Shown here: positions 12,427-23,550 of the stretch, in pieces
Numbering within the stretch: position 1 is the first letter of the stretch
Layout: each line of letters starts with the position of its first letter
From: Amanita rubescens
Lineage: Eukaryota; Basidiomycota; Agaricomycetes; Agaricales; Amanitaceae
Assembly (NCBI GenBank): GCA_015039365.1
Contig: WION01000052.1
Location: 1 to 64,000, forward strand
Reading direction: 5' to 3'
DNA length: 64,000 nucleotides
Made by a program: the position numbers and the translations under genes
Notes under the pieces: model-generated
Database searches by the model: none
Told to the model about the DNA's origin: nothing
Seen by the model: only the letters and a program-made list of their open reading frames with translations

Positions 12427-13322
12427 TGCACCACTGCTTGTCACCACCACTGCTGCACCACTACCTGCAACATACAGTGTCACCACCACTGCTGCACCAC
12501 TGCTTGTCACCACCACTGCTGCACCACTGCTTGTCACCACTGCTGCTGCACCACTACCTGCAACATACAGTATCACTACCATAACTGCATGATTTACTGC
12601 CACAGCCACTGGCACTGCCCACCATCCCTTGGGCTATTATCACCTACTACTAGTCCCAGCCTTACTACCACCCACTGCTCTGATTGTGCCAACAGGCTAC
12701 TAATCACTCCTGGTAGTACCACCACCACTGCCTACCATCACCACCTACTACTACCACCTGCTGCCAGCACTCTAATCATCACCACCTGATACTACCTACT
12801 GCCAATACTCAGAAGTTACAAACACAGTATGGTACACCCAATGTACCCTGGTGGACCCCAGGACACCACTGCCACCACCACTGCCACCACCACTGCTGCC
12901 AGTGGTTGGGCATCTGCATTTTGTCCAATATGGACCATCATAGCCTTGGGCTTGCTGTGCATGCTTGTGGCCTTGACTCCACACCAGGGGGCATAAATAT
13001 TATTGTGGCTACCTACCACCTTCCTAGAATATAAAGAGAAAAAAAAAGAATACATACCAACATGACAAAGGGTGAATAGTAGAAGCAAATAGTAGAAGCA
13101 AATTGAACACTAGTTGCAGATCTGTACCAGGCAGGAGCAGCTGACAGGAGCACAAAAAATGAAATATTCAATGATTCAATTTGTAATTTTTGCCAAGATA
13201 ACAAAACTGCAATAGTCAAGGTCAAATATTGAAATATATTAGTCTAGTCATTTTGATCTGACAGGCACTGTTGCACTAATTGTCTGATTGTTGACCATCA
13301 TGATCTGACAGGCACTATTGCA
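12427..13322. other. Centre of the palindrome
   Basis: An asymmetric spacer between the two arrays. It begins with a few degenerate copies of a CACTGCTTGTCACCACCA-type repeat (12427-12575), carries a CCACCACTG microsatellite (about 12866-12900), a single diverged copy of part of the 52-bp unit in reverse orientation (about 12829-12866), and a duplicated GATCTGACAGGCACT segment (about 13255-13278 and 13300-13323). No gene is supported. Confidence 0.75.
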
Positions 13323-16300
13323 CCCCCGATGTACCCTGGTGGACGACAGGACACTAGGGAACTGCAGGGGTACACCCCCGATGTACCCTGGTGGACGACA
13401 GGACACTAGGGAACTGCAGGGGTACACCCCCGATGTACCCTGGTGGACGACAGGACACTAGGGAACTGCAGGGGTACACCCCCGATGTACCCTGGTGGAC
13501 GACAGGACACTAGGGAACTGCAGGGGTACACCCCCGATGTACCCTGGTGGACGACAGGACACTAGGGAACTGCAGGGGTACACCCCCGATGTACCCTGGT
13601 GGACGACAGGACACTAGGGAACTGCAGGGGTACACCCCGATGTACCCTGGTGGACGACAGGACACTAGGGAACTGCAGGGGTACACCCCCGATGTACCCT
13701 GGTGGACGACAGGACACTAGGGAACTGCAGGGGTACACCCCCGATGTACCCTGGTGGACGACAGGACACTAGGGAACTGCAGGGGTACACCCCCGATGTA
13801 CCCTGGTGGACGACAGGACACTAGGGAACTGCAGGGGTACACCCCCGATGTACCCTGGTGGACGACAGGACACTAGGGAACTGCAGGGGTACACCCCCGA
13901 TGTACCCTGGTGGACGACAGGACACTAGGGAACTGCAGGGGTACACCCCCGATGTACCCTGGTGGACGACAGGACACTAGGGAACTGCAGGGGTACACCC
14001 CCGATGTACCCTGGTGGACGACAGGACACTAGGGAACTGCAGGGGTACACCCCCGATGTACCCTGGTGGACGACAGGACACTAGGGAACTGCAGGGGTAC
14101 ACCCCCGATGTACCCTGGTGGACGACAGGACACTAGGGAACTGCAGGGGTACACCCCGATGTACCCTGGTGGACGACAGGACACTAGGGAACTGCAGGGG
14201 TACACCCCCGATGTACCCTGGTGGACGACAGGACACTAGGGAACTGCAGGGGTACACCCCCGATGTACCCTGGTGGACGACAGGACACTAGGGAACTGCA
14301 GGGGTACACCCCCGATGTACCCTGGTGGACGACAGGACACTAGGGAACTGCAGGGGTACACCCCCGATGTACCCTGGTGGACGACAGGACACTAGGGAAC
14401 TGCAGGGGTACACCCCCGATGTACCCTGGTGGACGACAGGACACTAGGGAACTGCAGGGGTACACCCCCGATGTACCCTGGTGGACGACAGGACACTAGG
14501 GAACTGCAGGGGTACACCCCCGATGTACCCTGGTGGACGACAGGACACTAGGGAACTGCAGGGGTACACCCCCGATGTACCCTGGTGGACGACAGGACAC
14601 TAGGGAACTGCAGGGGTACACCCCCGATGTACCCTGGTGGACGACAGGACACTAGGGAACTGCAGGGGTACACCCCCGATGTACCCTGGTGGACGACAGG
14701 ACACTAGGGAACTGCAGGGGTACACCCCCGATGTACCCTGGTGGACGACAGGACACTAGGGAACTGCAGGGGTACACCCCCGATGTACCCTGGTGGACGA
14801 CAGGACACTAGGGAACTGCAGGGGTACACCCCCGATGTACCCTGGTGGACGACAGGACACTAGGGAACTGCAGGGGTACACCCCCGATGTACCCTGGTGG
14901 ACGACAGGACACTAGGGAACTGCAGGGGTACACCCCCGATGTACCCTGGTGGACGACAGGACACTAGGGAACTGCAGGGGTACACCCCCGATGTACCCTG
15001 GTGGACGACAGGACACTAGGGAACTGCAGGGGTACACCCCCGATGTACCCTGGTGGACGACAGGACACTAGGGAACTGCAGGGGTACACCCCCGATGTAC
15101 CCTGGTGGACGACAGGACACTAGGGAACTGCAGGGGTACACCCCCGATGTACCCTGGTGGACGACAGGACACTAGGGAACTGCAGGGTACACCCCCGATG
15201 TACCCTGGTGGACGACAGGACACTAGGGAACTGCAGGGGTACACCCCCGATGTACCCTGGTGGACGACAGGACACTAGGGAACTGCAGGGGTACACCCCC
15301 GATGTACCCTGGTGGACGACAGGACACTAGGGAACTGCAGGGGTACACCCCCGATGTACCCTGGTGGACGACAGGACACTAGGGAACTGCAGGGGTACAC
15401 CCCCGATGTACCCTGGTGGACGACAGGACACTAGGGAACTGCAGGGGTACACCCCCGATGTACCCTGGTGGACGACAGGACACTAGGGAACTGCAGGGGT
15501 ACACCCCCGATGTACCCTGGTGGACGACAGGACACTAGGGAACTGCAGGGGTACACCCCCGATGTACCCTGGTGGACGACAGGACACTAGGGAACTGCAG
15601 GGGTACACCCCCGATGTACCCTGGTGGACGACAGGACACTAGGGAACTGCAGGGGTACACCCCCGATGTACCCTGGTGGACGACAGGACACTAGGGAACT
15701 GCAGGGGTACACCCCCGATGTACCCTGGTGGACGACAGGACACTAGGGAACTGCAGGGGTACACCCCCGATGTACCCTGGTGGACGACAGGACACTAGGG
15801 AACTGCAGGGGTACACCCCCGATGTACCCTGGTGGACGACAGGACACTAGGGAACTGCAGGGGTACACCCCCGATGTACCCTGGTGGACGACAGGACACT
15901 AGGGAACTGCAGGGGTACACCCCCGATGTACCCTGGTGGACGACAGGACACTAGGGAACTGCAGGGGTACACCCCCGATGTACCCTGGTGGACGACAGGA
16001 CACTAGGGAACTGCAGGGGTACACCCCCGATGTACCCTGGTGGACGACAGGACACTAGGGAACTGCAGGGGTACACCCCCGATGTACCCTGGTGGACGAC
16101 AGGACACTAGGGAACTGCAGGGGTACACCCCCGATGTACCCTGGTGGACGACAGGACACTAGGGAACTGCAGGGGTACACCCCCGATGTACCCTGGTGGA
16201 CGACAGGACACTAGGGAACTGCAGGGGTACACCCCCGATGTACCCTGGTGGACGACAGGACACTAGGGAACTGCAGGGGTACACCCCCGATGTACCCTGG

Positions 16301-16860
16301 TGGACGACAGGACACTAGGGAACTGCAGGGGTACACCCCCGATGTACCCTGGTGGACGACAGGACACTAGGGAACTGCAGGGGTACACCCCCGATGTACC
16401 CTGGTGGACGACAGGACACTAGGGAACTGCAGGGGTACACCCCCGATGTACCCTGGTGGACGACAGGACACTAGGGAACTGCAGGGGTACACCCCCGATG
16501 TACCCTGGTGGACGACAGGACACTAGGGAACTGCAGGGGTACACCCCCGATGTACCCTGGTGGACGACAGGACACTAGGGAACTGCAGGGGTACACCCCC
16601 GATGTACCCTGGTGGACGACAGGACACTAGGGAACTGCAGGGGTACACCCCCGATGTACCCTGGTGGACGACAGGACACTAGGGAACTGCAGGGGTACAC
16701 CCCCGATGTACCCTGGTGGACGACAGGACACTAGGGAACTGCAGGGGTACACCCCCGATGTACCCTGGTGGACGACAGGACACTAGGGAACTGCAGGGGT
16801 ACACCCCCGATGTACCCTGGTGGACGACAGGACACTAGGGAACTGCAGGGGTACACCCCC
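13323..16860 (-). repeat. Reverse 52-bp tandem array, 68 copies
   Basis: The same 52-bp unit as in the left array but in reverse orientation. It covers 3,538 bp, that is 68.0 units. It is almost perfectly homogeneous, with only a handful of one-base deletions (near 13636, 14156 and 15186). The contrast with the error-rich middle of the left array is notable. Confidence 0.98.
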
Positions 16861-17446
16861 AATGAGTAGACAATGATAGCCCTTTTGAGTCAGTAGTGGT
16901 GGCAAGGGGGTGGCAGTTGTAGTGGACCATTGTGGTCATAGTTGCTGCACAAGTTCTGGTAGAGACAGTAATGGTACCAGTAATTACTAGTGTATCGGTC
17001 AAAAATAGTAGTAACCATACAGTAGCTCAATGTGGTACCTGTACTACTAGCCTCAAACTGACTTGCACTGTTCAGATAGACTAATTAGTAGTAATTACTA
17101 CTTGTGCTACTCCATGGGAATAGAACCAAATCCAAACACAGTGATGGAGATGATGAGGGCAACAAAAGGTTGTACCTGTTAGTACTCAGTGAGTGGCTGT
17201 GGTGGTAGCACCAATGGTGACTCTATAGTGGTAGACAGTGGGGAGTAGGTAGTACTTTAGTGGTGGGAGCACCCAGCAATCATTGTTGTGTAGGCAGGTG
17301 CATGTTAAGTGCATTAAAACAGCACTTGTGGTGATGGTAGACAAGCAGTATTCACACCACTATTGCTTGACAGATCACAAAAAGGTGGTGGTTGTTGGTT
17401 GTTGCTATAGTATTACAACAGATGTTATCATTATAATCAAACTCCG
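16861..17446 (-). repeat. Right inverted-repeat arm
   Basis: Reverse complement of the left arm 6021-6617. A 72-codon frame that starts in this arm (17283) and runs past its end has no protein features I recognise. Confidence 0.93.
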
Positions 17447-17740
17447 ACTAAAAATTCAAACTCCGAATGGGACCGTCACTCGGACGGTCACTTTCCCCTG
17501 AGAAGTCAATGTAGACGACGGATGGGATGATATAGCGTAATATAGTTATTGTCCGCACAAATATTAAACCCCTGGGTGTAAACCCGGGGGTATTTATTAA
17601 CCCTTATACCCTTATGTACCCTTTGTGTACCCCCGGGTTATTGAGGGTAAACCCTCATACCCTTGTATGAGGGTAAGGGTAAAGGAGGGTAGGGGTAGGG
17701 GTCTGGCCTCGAAAACCCGAGGGTTACCCCTACTGATCTC
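17447..17740. repeat. Hairpin and G-run region
   Basis: Short inverted repeats resume directly outside the large element: GACCGT/ACGGTC at 17471-17476 and 17484-17489, and perfect 10-bp arms ACCCTCATAC/GTATGAGGGT at 17651-17660 and 17665-17674. The plus strand at 17671-17701 has consecutive runs of three or four G spaced by 2-7 nt, the pattern of a G-quadruplex. Confidence 0.7.
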
Positions 17741-18060
17741 TACCTAAGAATCTCGGATTACGAGGATTACGAGTAATCAGCTCGGAATCCGAGCTGATTA
17801 CTAGTAGCAAAAGAAATGGCAGACGACTCACCAAAACATGAACTCGTATTCCGAGCTCACTCCGAGCTCAGTCCGAGTAGAATCCGAGTTGAGCTCGGAA
17901 TATAGTAGGATTGTCTCTGCTCAGACTGAGCTCGGAATCCGAGCTCAGTCCGAGTGTTCCATATAGAGTCCTACTGCTAGCCCAGCTCGGACTCAACTCG
18001 GAATACGAGTCAAGTCCGAATAGTCCAAGCTCAATTCTCGTGCACAATTCCGAGCAGCAG
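17740..18060. repeat. Left CTCGGA/TCCGAG palindromic array
   Basis: Near-continuous alternation of CTCGGA and TCCGAG. It contains perfect palindromes with 14-bp arms (17772-17785/17789-17802, spacer AAT) and 11-bp arms (17925-17935/17939-17949, spacer AAT). Confidence 0.85.
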
Positions 18061-18174
18061 GGGGGGCAATGGCAACATTGGCATGGCCCTATATACATAT
18101 GACCATTATGTTTGGCACTATTTGGTACTATTTGGAATTCTTTACATGTCCAATAAAATCCCAAAAAATATGTA

Positions 18175-18480
18175 AAAAATGCGGAAAATTCACATGATTC
18201 AGGTCATATAAAAATGATGAAACCAAACAAAGCCAAACTTGAGATATTTGCAAAATACTTTTTCAGACGCTTTGTGTAAAAAATGGCAAAGTCTGCAAAA
18301 ATCTTGAAAAATGCGGAAAAATCATGTGATCCAGGTCATATAAGAATGGTGAAGCCAAACAAAACCAAGCTTGAGATATTTGCAAAACACTTTTGCAATG
18401 CAAGTGAGAAAATTTCAAAAATGTAGAAAAATCATGTGGTCCAGATTCCACTGGTCATAGAAGAATTGTGAAGCCAAACA
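18175..18480 (+). repeat. AT-rich tandem repeat, about 2.6 copies
   Basis: A unit of roughly 125 bp containing CATGATTCAGGTCATATAA and CCAAACTTGAGATATTTGC occurs at about 18182, again at 18312, and in part at 18424. A further copy lies inverted at 19815-19935. Confidence 0.8.
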
Positions 18481-19800
18481 AGGCCATTGTTCTGAGTAGC
18501 TATGCAGATCAACATGAAAATTTGATACTGCTTCAATCTTTAAATGTATGTATGTACCTGCTCTCCTTCCCTTGTGGCACTGCATGAATTACCACATCCA
18601 TGAAACAGATTCACCAGCAATAGTGATTTCCAACTTCTTGTGAAATTATCTGAGGGTGCCATTTGATATTCCCATGATAGTTGAGTCTTTATCCAATATA
18701 GCATCCTTCAAACAAGTGCAGACATGTACCCTCATAAAATAAAGGAGATTGGTGGTAATAAACACCAGAAACTGGCTTTTTCAACTCCTCTCAGATTATA
18801 ATTTGGCTTGACAATCTCAAAGATTCAACCACAGAGTCATGCTCAACTTGTTCCAGGTTAATATACAATAAAATCTGAATCACTAAATCCTGCTCATCTG
18901 ATGTGGAACTGGAACACTATTAAATGGAGTATTTGCAGCAATGGAATCTGGCAGAAATCTGGTTACTGGTATAAAATTCTAAAATGATAGAGACAGAGAC
19001 AACCTGAGTCCATCACAGGCTCACAGAGAGCTGTCCAAAAACCAGCCACCTGGACCAGGTTGCACCCCATCCAAAGATTCCATGGAACAATGTTCTGGCC
19101 AGGTGATAAAGTGTGGTGGGTTATTCATGTCTACTGAGTGCTTTCCAAGTCACAGGTAGGAAAGATATTCAGTCTCAGTCCATGCCAACAGACTGTGGTT
19201 ACTACTGGACTACTAGTAGTAGCTGTGCCAGGTGGGGCTTTCTAGATGCTTCTGGTGTGGAAGCTTTCTGGGCAGGCAAAGGTTCCAAACATGATCATAA
19301 CACACTGAGTATCAATATGGTGTAACTGATAGGGCTAGTAAGGAACAACAGGGGTATACCCCAGACATTCCCTGATGGTGTTAAAAACCAGTACTCATAA
19401 TCATGTACCATCATTAAATTACCAAGAACTCATATCCACCCCCCTTCTCTCCTTGACTTCAATACAAACACCTCACAATCTCCAACCCTAGGTTATCATT
19501 TATTCATGAGCTCTAAAACTGTCTGCAATGTCATACTAGGTGATTGGTTGCTGTTGTCAACAGGCAGTGGGATTGTAGAAGTTGACTGTGACACTGTACA
19601 CAACCAGATCATCTGAGTAAGACCTCAACTGGTACTGACCATTGCAAGTCACTGCAACTGACTTCTACTACTGACAGCCATTCATAACCACCAGTAGGGA
19701 ATGACAGGTGTACACCTCTGGTCATCATTTACTAACCACCAGCAACTCTGCATGTCCTTGATCACATCATGAATTTTGTTCATTTTCTAAGATTACACTC
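18481..19800. other. No gene recognised
   Basis: AT-rich sequence inside the CTCGGA-flanked element. The longest open frame (19113-19325) shows no conserved motif. A short palindromic motif, CAGGGGTATACCCC, sits at 19352-19365, and a diverged relative at about 19688-19710 lies next to it. Confidence 0.5.
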
Positions 19801-19954
19801 TGAACATCTGAAGAAGTATTTTGCAAATATCTCAAGTTTGGGTGTGTTTGGTCTCATAATTCCTATATGGCCTGGATCACATGATTTTTCTGCATTTTTT
19901 CAGGATTTATTTGGAATTTTATTGCAATGATAAACAACTGAGAATAAGCTCAGA

Positions 19955-20190
19955 TTGGGTTCAGAGTCTGACTTGAACTCAGCTCGGACTCCACTCGGAC
20001 TCCACTCGGACTGAGCTCGGAGTCCGAGTGCACTCCGAGTTTGCACTCGGATTCACCTCAACTCGGACTGGGCTCGGACTCAGCTCGGATTCTACTCGGA
20101 TTACTAGTACTCCTTGGACCCTACTCGGAATGGGCTCGGACTCTACTCGTATTCCTCGTAATCAGCTCGGATTCTACTAGGATAGGTGGC
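19955..20190. repeat. Right CTCGGA/TCCGAG palindromic array
   Basis: Counterpart of the left array, again dominated by ACTCGGACT, GAGCTCGGA and TCCGAGT words in both orientations. It includes a CTCGGACT/AGTCCGAG inverted pair. Confidence 0.85.
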
Positions 20191-21690
20191 TCAGTGTTAA
20201 CTGCTGCCTTCTTGCTAGGTGAGAAATACCACAAAATATCAACAACCTTGCTAACCTAGCATTAGATTGTATGTGCACCACCATACAGTGCACTTGAGGT
20301 TTCATTCTTCCTCTGATCAGCCTGAACTCCTTTCATTGTTTGGAGTCTCAGCAACTGTATGACACATTCTTGCAAATCTGTATGCATAGCTAATGTGCTG
20401 CTCTTCATTTAGTTTGTAGGTCCACCACCAAGTAGAATTTGGTAGCTTCATGTTTCCATCATCAGCCTCAACTTCACTCCTTGTTTGGAAAATCACAAAA
20501 GTTCTCAGCAAATGTAAGACCCCGAGTCCCTCCTGATGTGATATTGCAATTGTCAATTGATGCTCTTGTGATCAGGCTACTTCTTGCCAAATCTTAGCTG
20601 GTAGTGCATACCTTTTCATTTAAATCTCAGAGGGATTGACATTTTTAAGCAATGAATGTCATTGCAAAACTCTCATTTTGGAGAGTAAAACCAGCTAAGG
20701 AATCACCAGCTAAGACCTCAATCATGTCTAAGCTGCTATTTCAGAAGGTCCAGCCATTTGATCAATTAATCATGGATGGCTTGGATCAGTTCAAAAGGGA
20801 AGGCTATGTAGATAAACTGAAAGCTTGCATTACTTCAGTGTCTTTGCCTGCTAATCATCAAGATCTATGTGGATTCATTTATGATCTGATAGCACAAATC
20901 TGATAATGGTATGTGGTTCAGCAACTTATTTTATGTCTATGTTCCATGAAGCTTAAAGTTCTGTAGGAAAGATCATACACAACATCCATCTCTAGGAGTT
21001 GTCAGACAGCACCTAGCACATGTCAACATATGCCATGGCACCTCCCCCTAGTGTACACTACTCAAGCACCTCATCTCTCATTTTTACATACATTCCATGC
21101 AGTGCTATTCCTACTTATGAAAGGAGTCCCATTCATTATTTCATGTCTATATTCCATGCAGCTCAAGTTTCCATAGGACACAACATCCATTCCTAACAGT
21201 TTGCAGACAGCACCTAGCTCATGTGGACATATGTATGCCATGGTCCTTTTTCTTCATGCCTTCCCCAGTGTACATTACATGGCAAGCTCCTTCTGCCTGA
21301 TTAATCTCATTTTCCATCCAGGGACCAGAGGTATTCCTATAAGTTATGAGAGTCCAATTGATTTTTTTGTTTGTAATAGAAGTCATTATTAAAACCTCAT
21401 GCATTGACACAAAAATTGGCACAATGTCATCAGCCAATCTATGGCATAATACCACAACATACCTTGTGATCACCACCCATCCTCAAACTTCTAAACCATA
21501 TAGCAGTGACTACCCTCTACAGCTGTCTTGGACCATCCAGTACCTCAACTACCACTACTAGTAGCTTGGGGAGTGCTATCAACATTGCTGCATGGCCAAA
21601 CAGCACAGAAACCTTGTTCACACCATTTAGTGTGGGAGTAGCAAAAGCAACCTTTACCCATCTCCACAAAACCTAACTCAACTTCAACTT
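20191..21690. other. Degenerate repeat DNA, no gene called
   Basis: Two short frames (20317-20556 minus, 79 aa; 20652-20903 plus, 83 aa) read somewhat like protein, but I recognise no family and neither has a supporting neighbour. They may be fragments of decayed transposon genes. The rest is AT-rich and contains the tandem duplication listed next. Confidence 0.45.
20925..21345 (+). repeat. About 210-bp tandem duplication
   Basis: Two adjacent diverged copies. The first starts near TTATGTCTATGTTCCATG (20931) and the second near TCATGTCTATATTCCATG (21141). Both go on to CAGACAGCACCTAGC, then ATGCCATGG, then a CAGTGTACA or TAGTGTACA block in the same order. Confidence 0.8.
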
Positions 21691-22528
21691 CAACGTTGTC
21701 TGGTAGTATGGAAGCAGGCGAGGTACCAACTCTGGGAACGATGGGCTCACGAAGTTGGTATAGTACACGTTGTTCGGCGCAGCCCAGCATAGAAACGAAT
21801 AAACCAAACCTTGAACAGGTCTCCTACTTCTCACGCATCAGAAGGCGATTCAGGGGCCTTCTGTTTTCCGCTCCTCATCCTGCATTGGGCCTTCGCACAT
21901 TGAAATGTCTAAGCACTCCCAGAGCCATCGTTCATATCATTATGGGTTGGTCTCACGAAAACATCAACGGATAAAGCCAACAGATAACTTTAAAATCACA
22001 ACTTTAAACCTCCCGAGTCGATCATTGCTTCTGTCAAGTTCGTTCCTTATCTTCAAACCAGAAACGGTACAAGGGCCCGCAGCGCACGAGCCTCGTCAGC
22101 CGTTGGGTACCATAATAATACCTAGCTCAGGATGTAAATCTCTCAGAAGAGTCGATTACGACGAGTCGTGCCATGATCGATGATCGGTCGTGTTCGGCCA
22201 GGCACTCGGTCTCTCACCGCGAGCATAGCCTGCGAGGTTTATATTCGACTCGTGACCGACTGACGACCTGAGACGGAACCGGCTTCTGCGAATGCCGGCC
22301 TGTATTGAATGTGGGGAACTTCTCACATTCCTCCGTCGTCAACTTGAAATGGGCCATCTACTTAGAAGGAGCCTAGGCGTTCAACATCCCCATTGTAGAG
22401 ACAATAACGGCCTAAACTATCCCCCGTATGGGCGCTGGGAAGGCACCAACCACTCGGCGAGGTAACAGATCCGGGCGATACACGACGGTGGACAACGCAT
22501 ACGACTACTTTACTTCCTGCTCGGGTAT

Positions 22529-22556
22529 CCAATCCCGAAGGTCAGTGCTATTTAAA
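22529..22556 (+). promoter_or_regulatory. CCAAT and TATA-like promoter elements
   Basis: CCAAT at 22529-22533 and TATTTAAA at 22549-22556 lie 77-104 bp before the start codon of the beta-trefoil gene. A CT-rich leader follows (22571-22605), as is common before fungal transcription starts. Confidence 0.5.
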
Positions 22557-22632
22557 CCCGGCAAGCTTCTACATCTCGTTTCTCTATCCCCAGCATCTTC
22601 GAGTTTTCACTAGTCGTTTACTATACTCAACT

Positions 22633-23255
22633 ATGGCCACCCTTCCTGAATCGCACCATTGCAAAACCATTCCCATCAAGAACTTGAAAACTGGTTTCCT
22701 CTTGACGGCAGCTGTCGACAGCAGTGGTGAGTTGGCATTGCGCCGCTACACCATTTTCTATTTGTACTAAAAACCTCTCAGTCTCAGCACACCCAGAGGG
22801 CTTTGTAGGTGTCGCCAACACTGTAAGACATCTTCATTCTCTGATACGACTCACATTGAACTATGATGATCAGTGGAAGCTAGATCGGGGGGAGCATGAT
22901 AAATGGGCGATTCGCTCCAGCGGTATCGGCAGCATTCCGGGCCTTCCCATCGAAGGCTACTATCTTGCTGCCAACGGCCCGCCCGGAACCAGTTCCCTTA
23001 AAGTACAGGAGGAGCCTTTTCACTGGCATATTGTGCTTGACGAGAGTCGCACTGACTTCCTGTGCGTTCTTCACGAGGCGCGAACTGTTTACCCTCATTT
23101 CTGACGAGCTCTATTTTCACAGGATCAAATCACTTGTTCCCAGTACTCCTGATGGCATCGTCGTCACCCAAGTATCAGAAACTGGAGTGGATATCCAACC
23201 TTATGATCGCAAAGCTAATAGCCCGTACCAGAGGTGGATCTTTAATCTGGCCTGA
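22633..23255 (+). CDS. Small beta-trefoil protein, I66-inhibitor/ricin-B-like fold
   Basis: Four exons: 22633-22726, 22782-22822, 22874-23061 and 23123-23255. Introns of 51-61 nt have GTGAGT, GTAAGA and GTGCGT donors and CAG acceptors. The joined frame gives 151 residues with no signal peptide. The pattern is of hydrophobic beta-strands with a repeated W/Y-x-aromatic spacing, and it ends in QRWIF (144-148), which resembles the QxW box of beta-trefoils. Small cytosolic beta-trefoils of mushrooms include I66-type serine-protease inhibitors and R-type lectins; the length and N-terminus fit the inhibitor type slightly better. Target or ligand cannot be read from sequence. The start codon has A at -3 and G at +4, with promoter motifs upstream. 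Family assignment is inferred from pattern only. Confidence 0.6.
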
Positions 23256-23550
23256 GTGGAAATGAGGTGCTTGAGATGACGAGCGTTGAAATGGACCTGT
23301 CGCTTTTTGTACCGAATTCTAGAAACTCCATTGTTTCTGTTCGTTAGCAATTGATCTTGGATTTTGATAAGTGCGATACTATCAATGTCTCGACTCTCGC
23401 CAGGTATACATCCGTACACTTCTCCAATTCTACGAATATATGTATGAAGAGATGAATATGGTGTTGAATCTTGATGGCCCATCCGAACATATTTATACAG
23501 CGTGACCTGACCGTAGACGGGTCACAATCTTATACCGTAACACCATTAGT

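Larger units (their letters stand above)
6021..17446. mobile_element. Large inverted-repeat element with mirrored 52-bp arrays
   Basis: The left end CGGAGTTTGATTATAATG (6021) recurs as its reverse complement ending at 17446. In between lie a left arm, a forward 52-bp array, a centre, a reverse 52-bp array and a right arm, so the whole reads as one giant imperfect palindrome. No transposase frame is present, and I find no convincing target-site duplication at the ends. It interrupts hairpin-rich sequence on both sides, which is consistent with an insertion into that region. It could be a non-autonomous terminal-inverted-repeat transposon with amplified internal minisatellites, or an inverted duplication. 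The arms have diverged near their outer ends, which argues against a simple palindromic-read assembly artefact. Confidence 0.75.
17740..20190. mobile_element. Non-autonomous element with CTCGGA-satellite inverted ends
   Basis: Both ends carry palindromic CTCGGA/TCCGAG arrays (17740-18060 and 19955-20190). Just inside each is an AT-rich segment of about 120 bp repeated in opposite orientation: 18140-18260 on the left matches the reverse complement of 19815-19935, sharing for example AACTTGAGATATTTGCAAAA. The interior 18481-19800 has no transposase or other recognisable gene. I infer a non-autonomous transposon; exact ends and target duplication are not clear. Confidence 0.55.

Noticed and set aside
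7836..12784. Many 75-128-residue frames in the 52-bp array on both strands
   Set aside because: They are mirror translations of the repeat, always end at the CCCTAG of the unit, and appear only where indels shift the frame.
6618..16860. CRISPR-like array
   Set aside because: The 52-bp units are contiguous with no unique spacers, in a eukaryotic setting.
6011..17455. 8-bp target duplication of the large element (ACTACCAT / ACTAAAAA)
   Set aside because: Only the first four bases agree and they are not placed as a true duplication.
17560..17710. Telomere repeat
   Set aside because: GGGTAA-like words are irregular and not the TTAGGG array of fungal telomeres; better described as hairpin and G-run sequence.
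20652..20903. 83-residue frame as a gene
   Set aside because: Reads like protein but lies in repeat DNA, with no motif or splice partner found.
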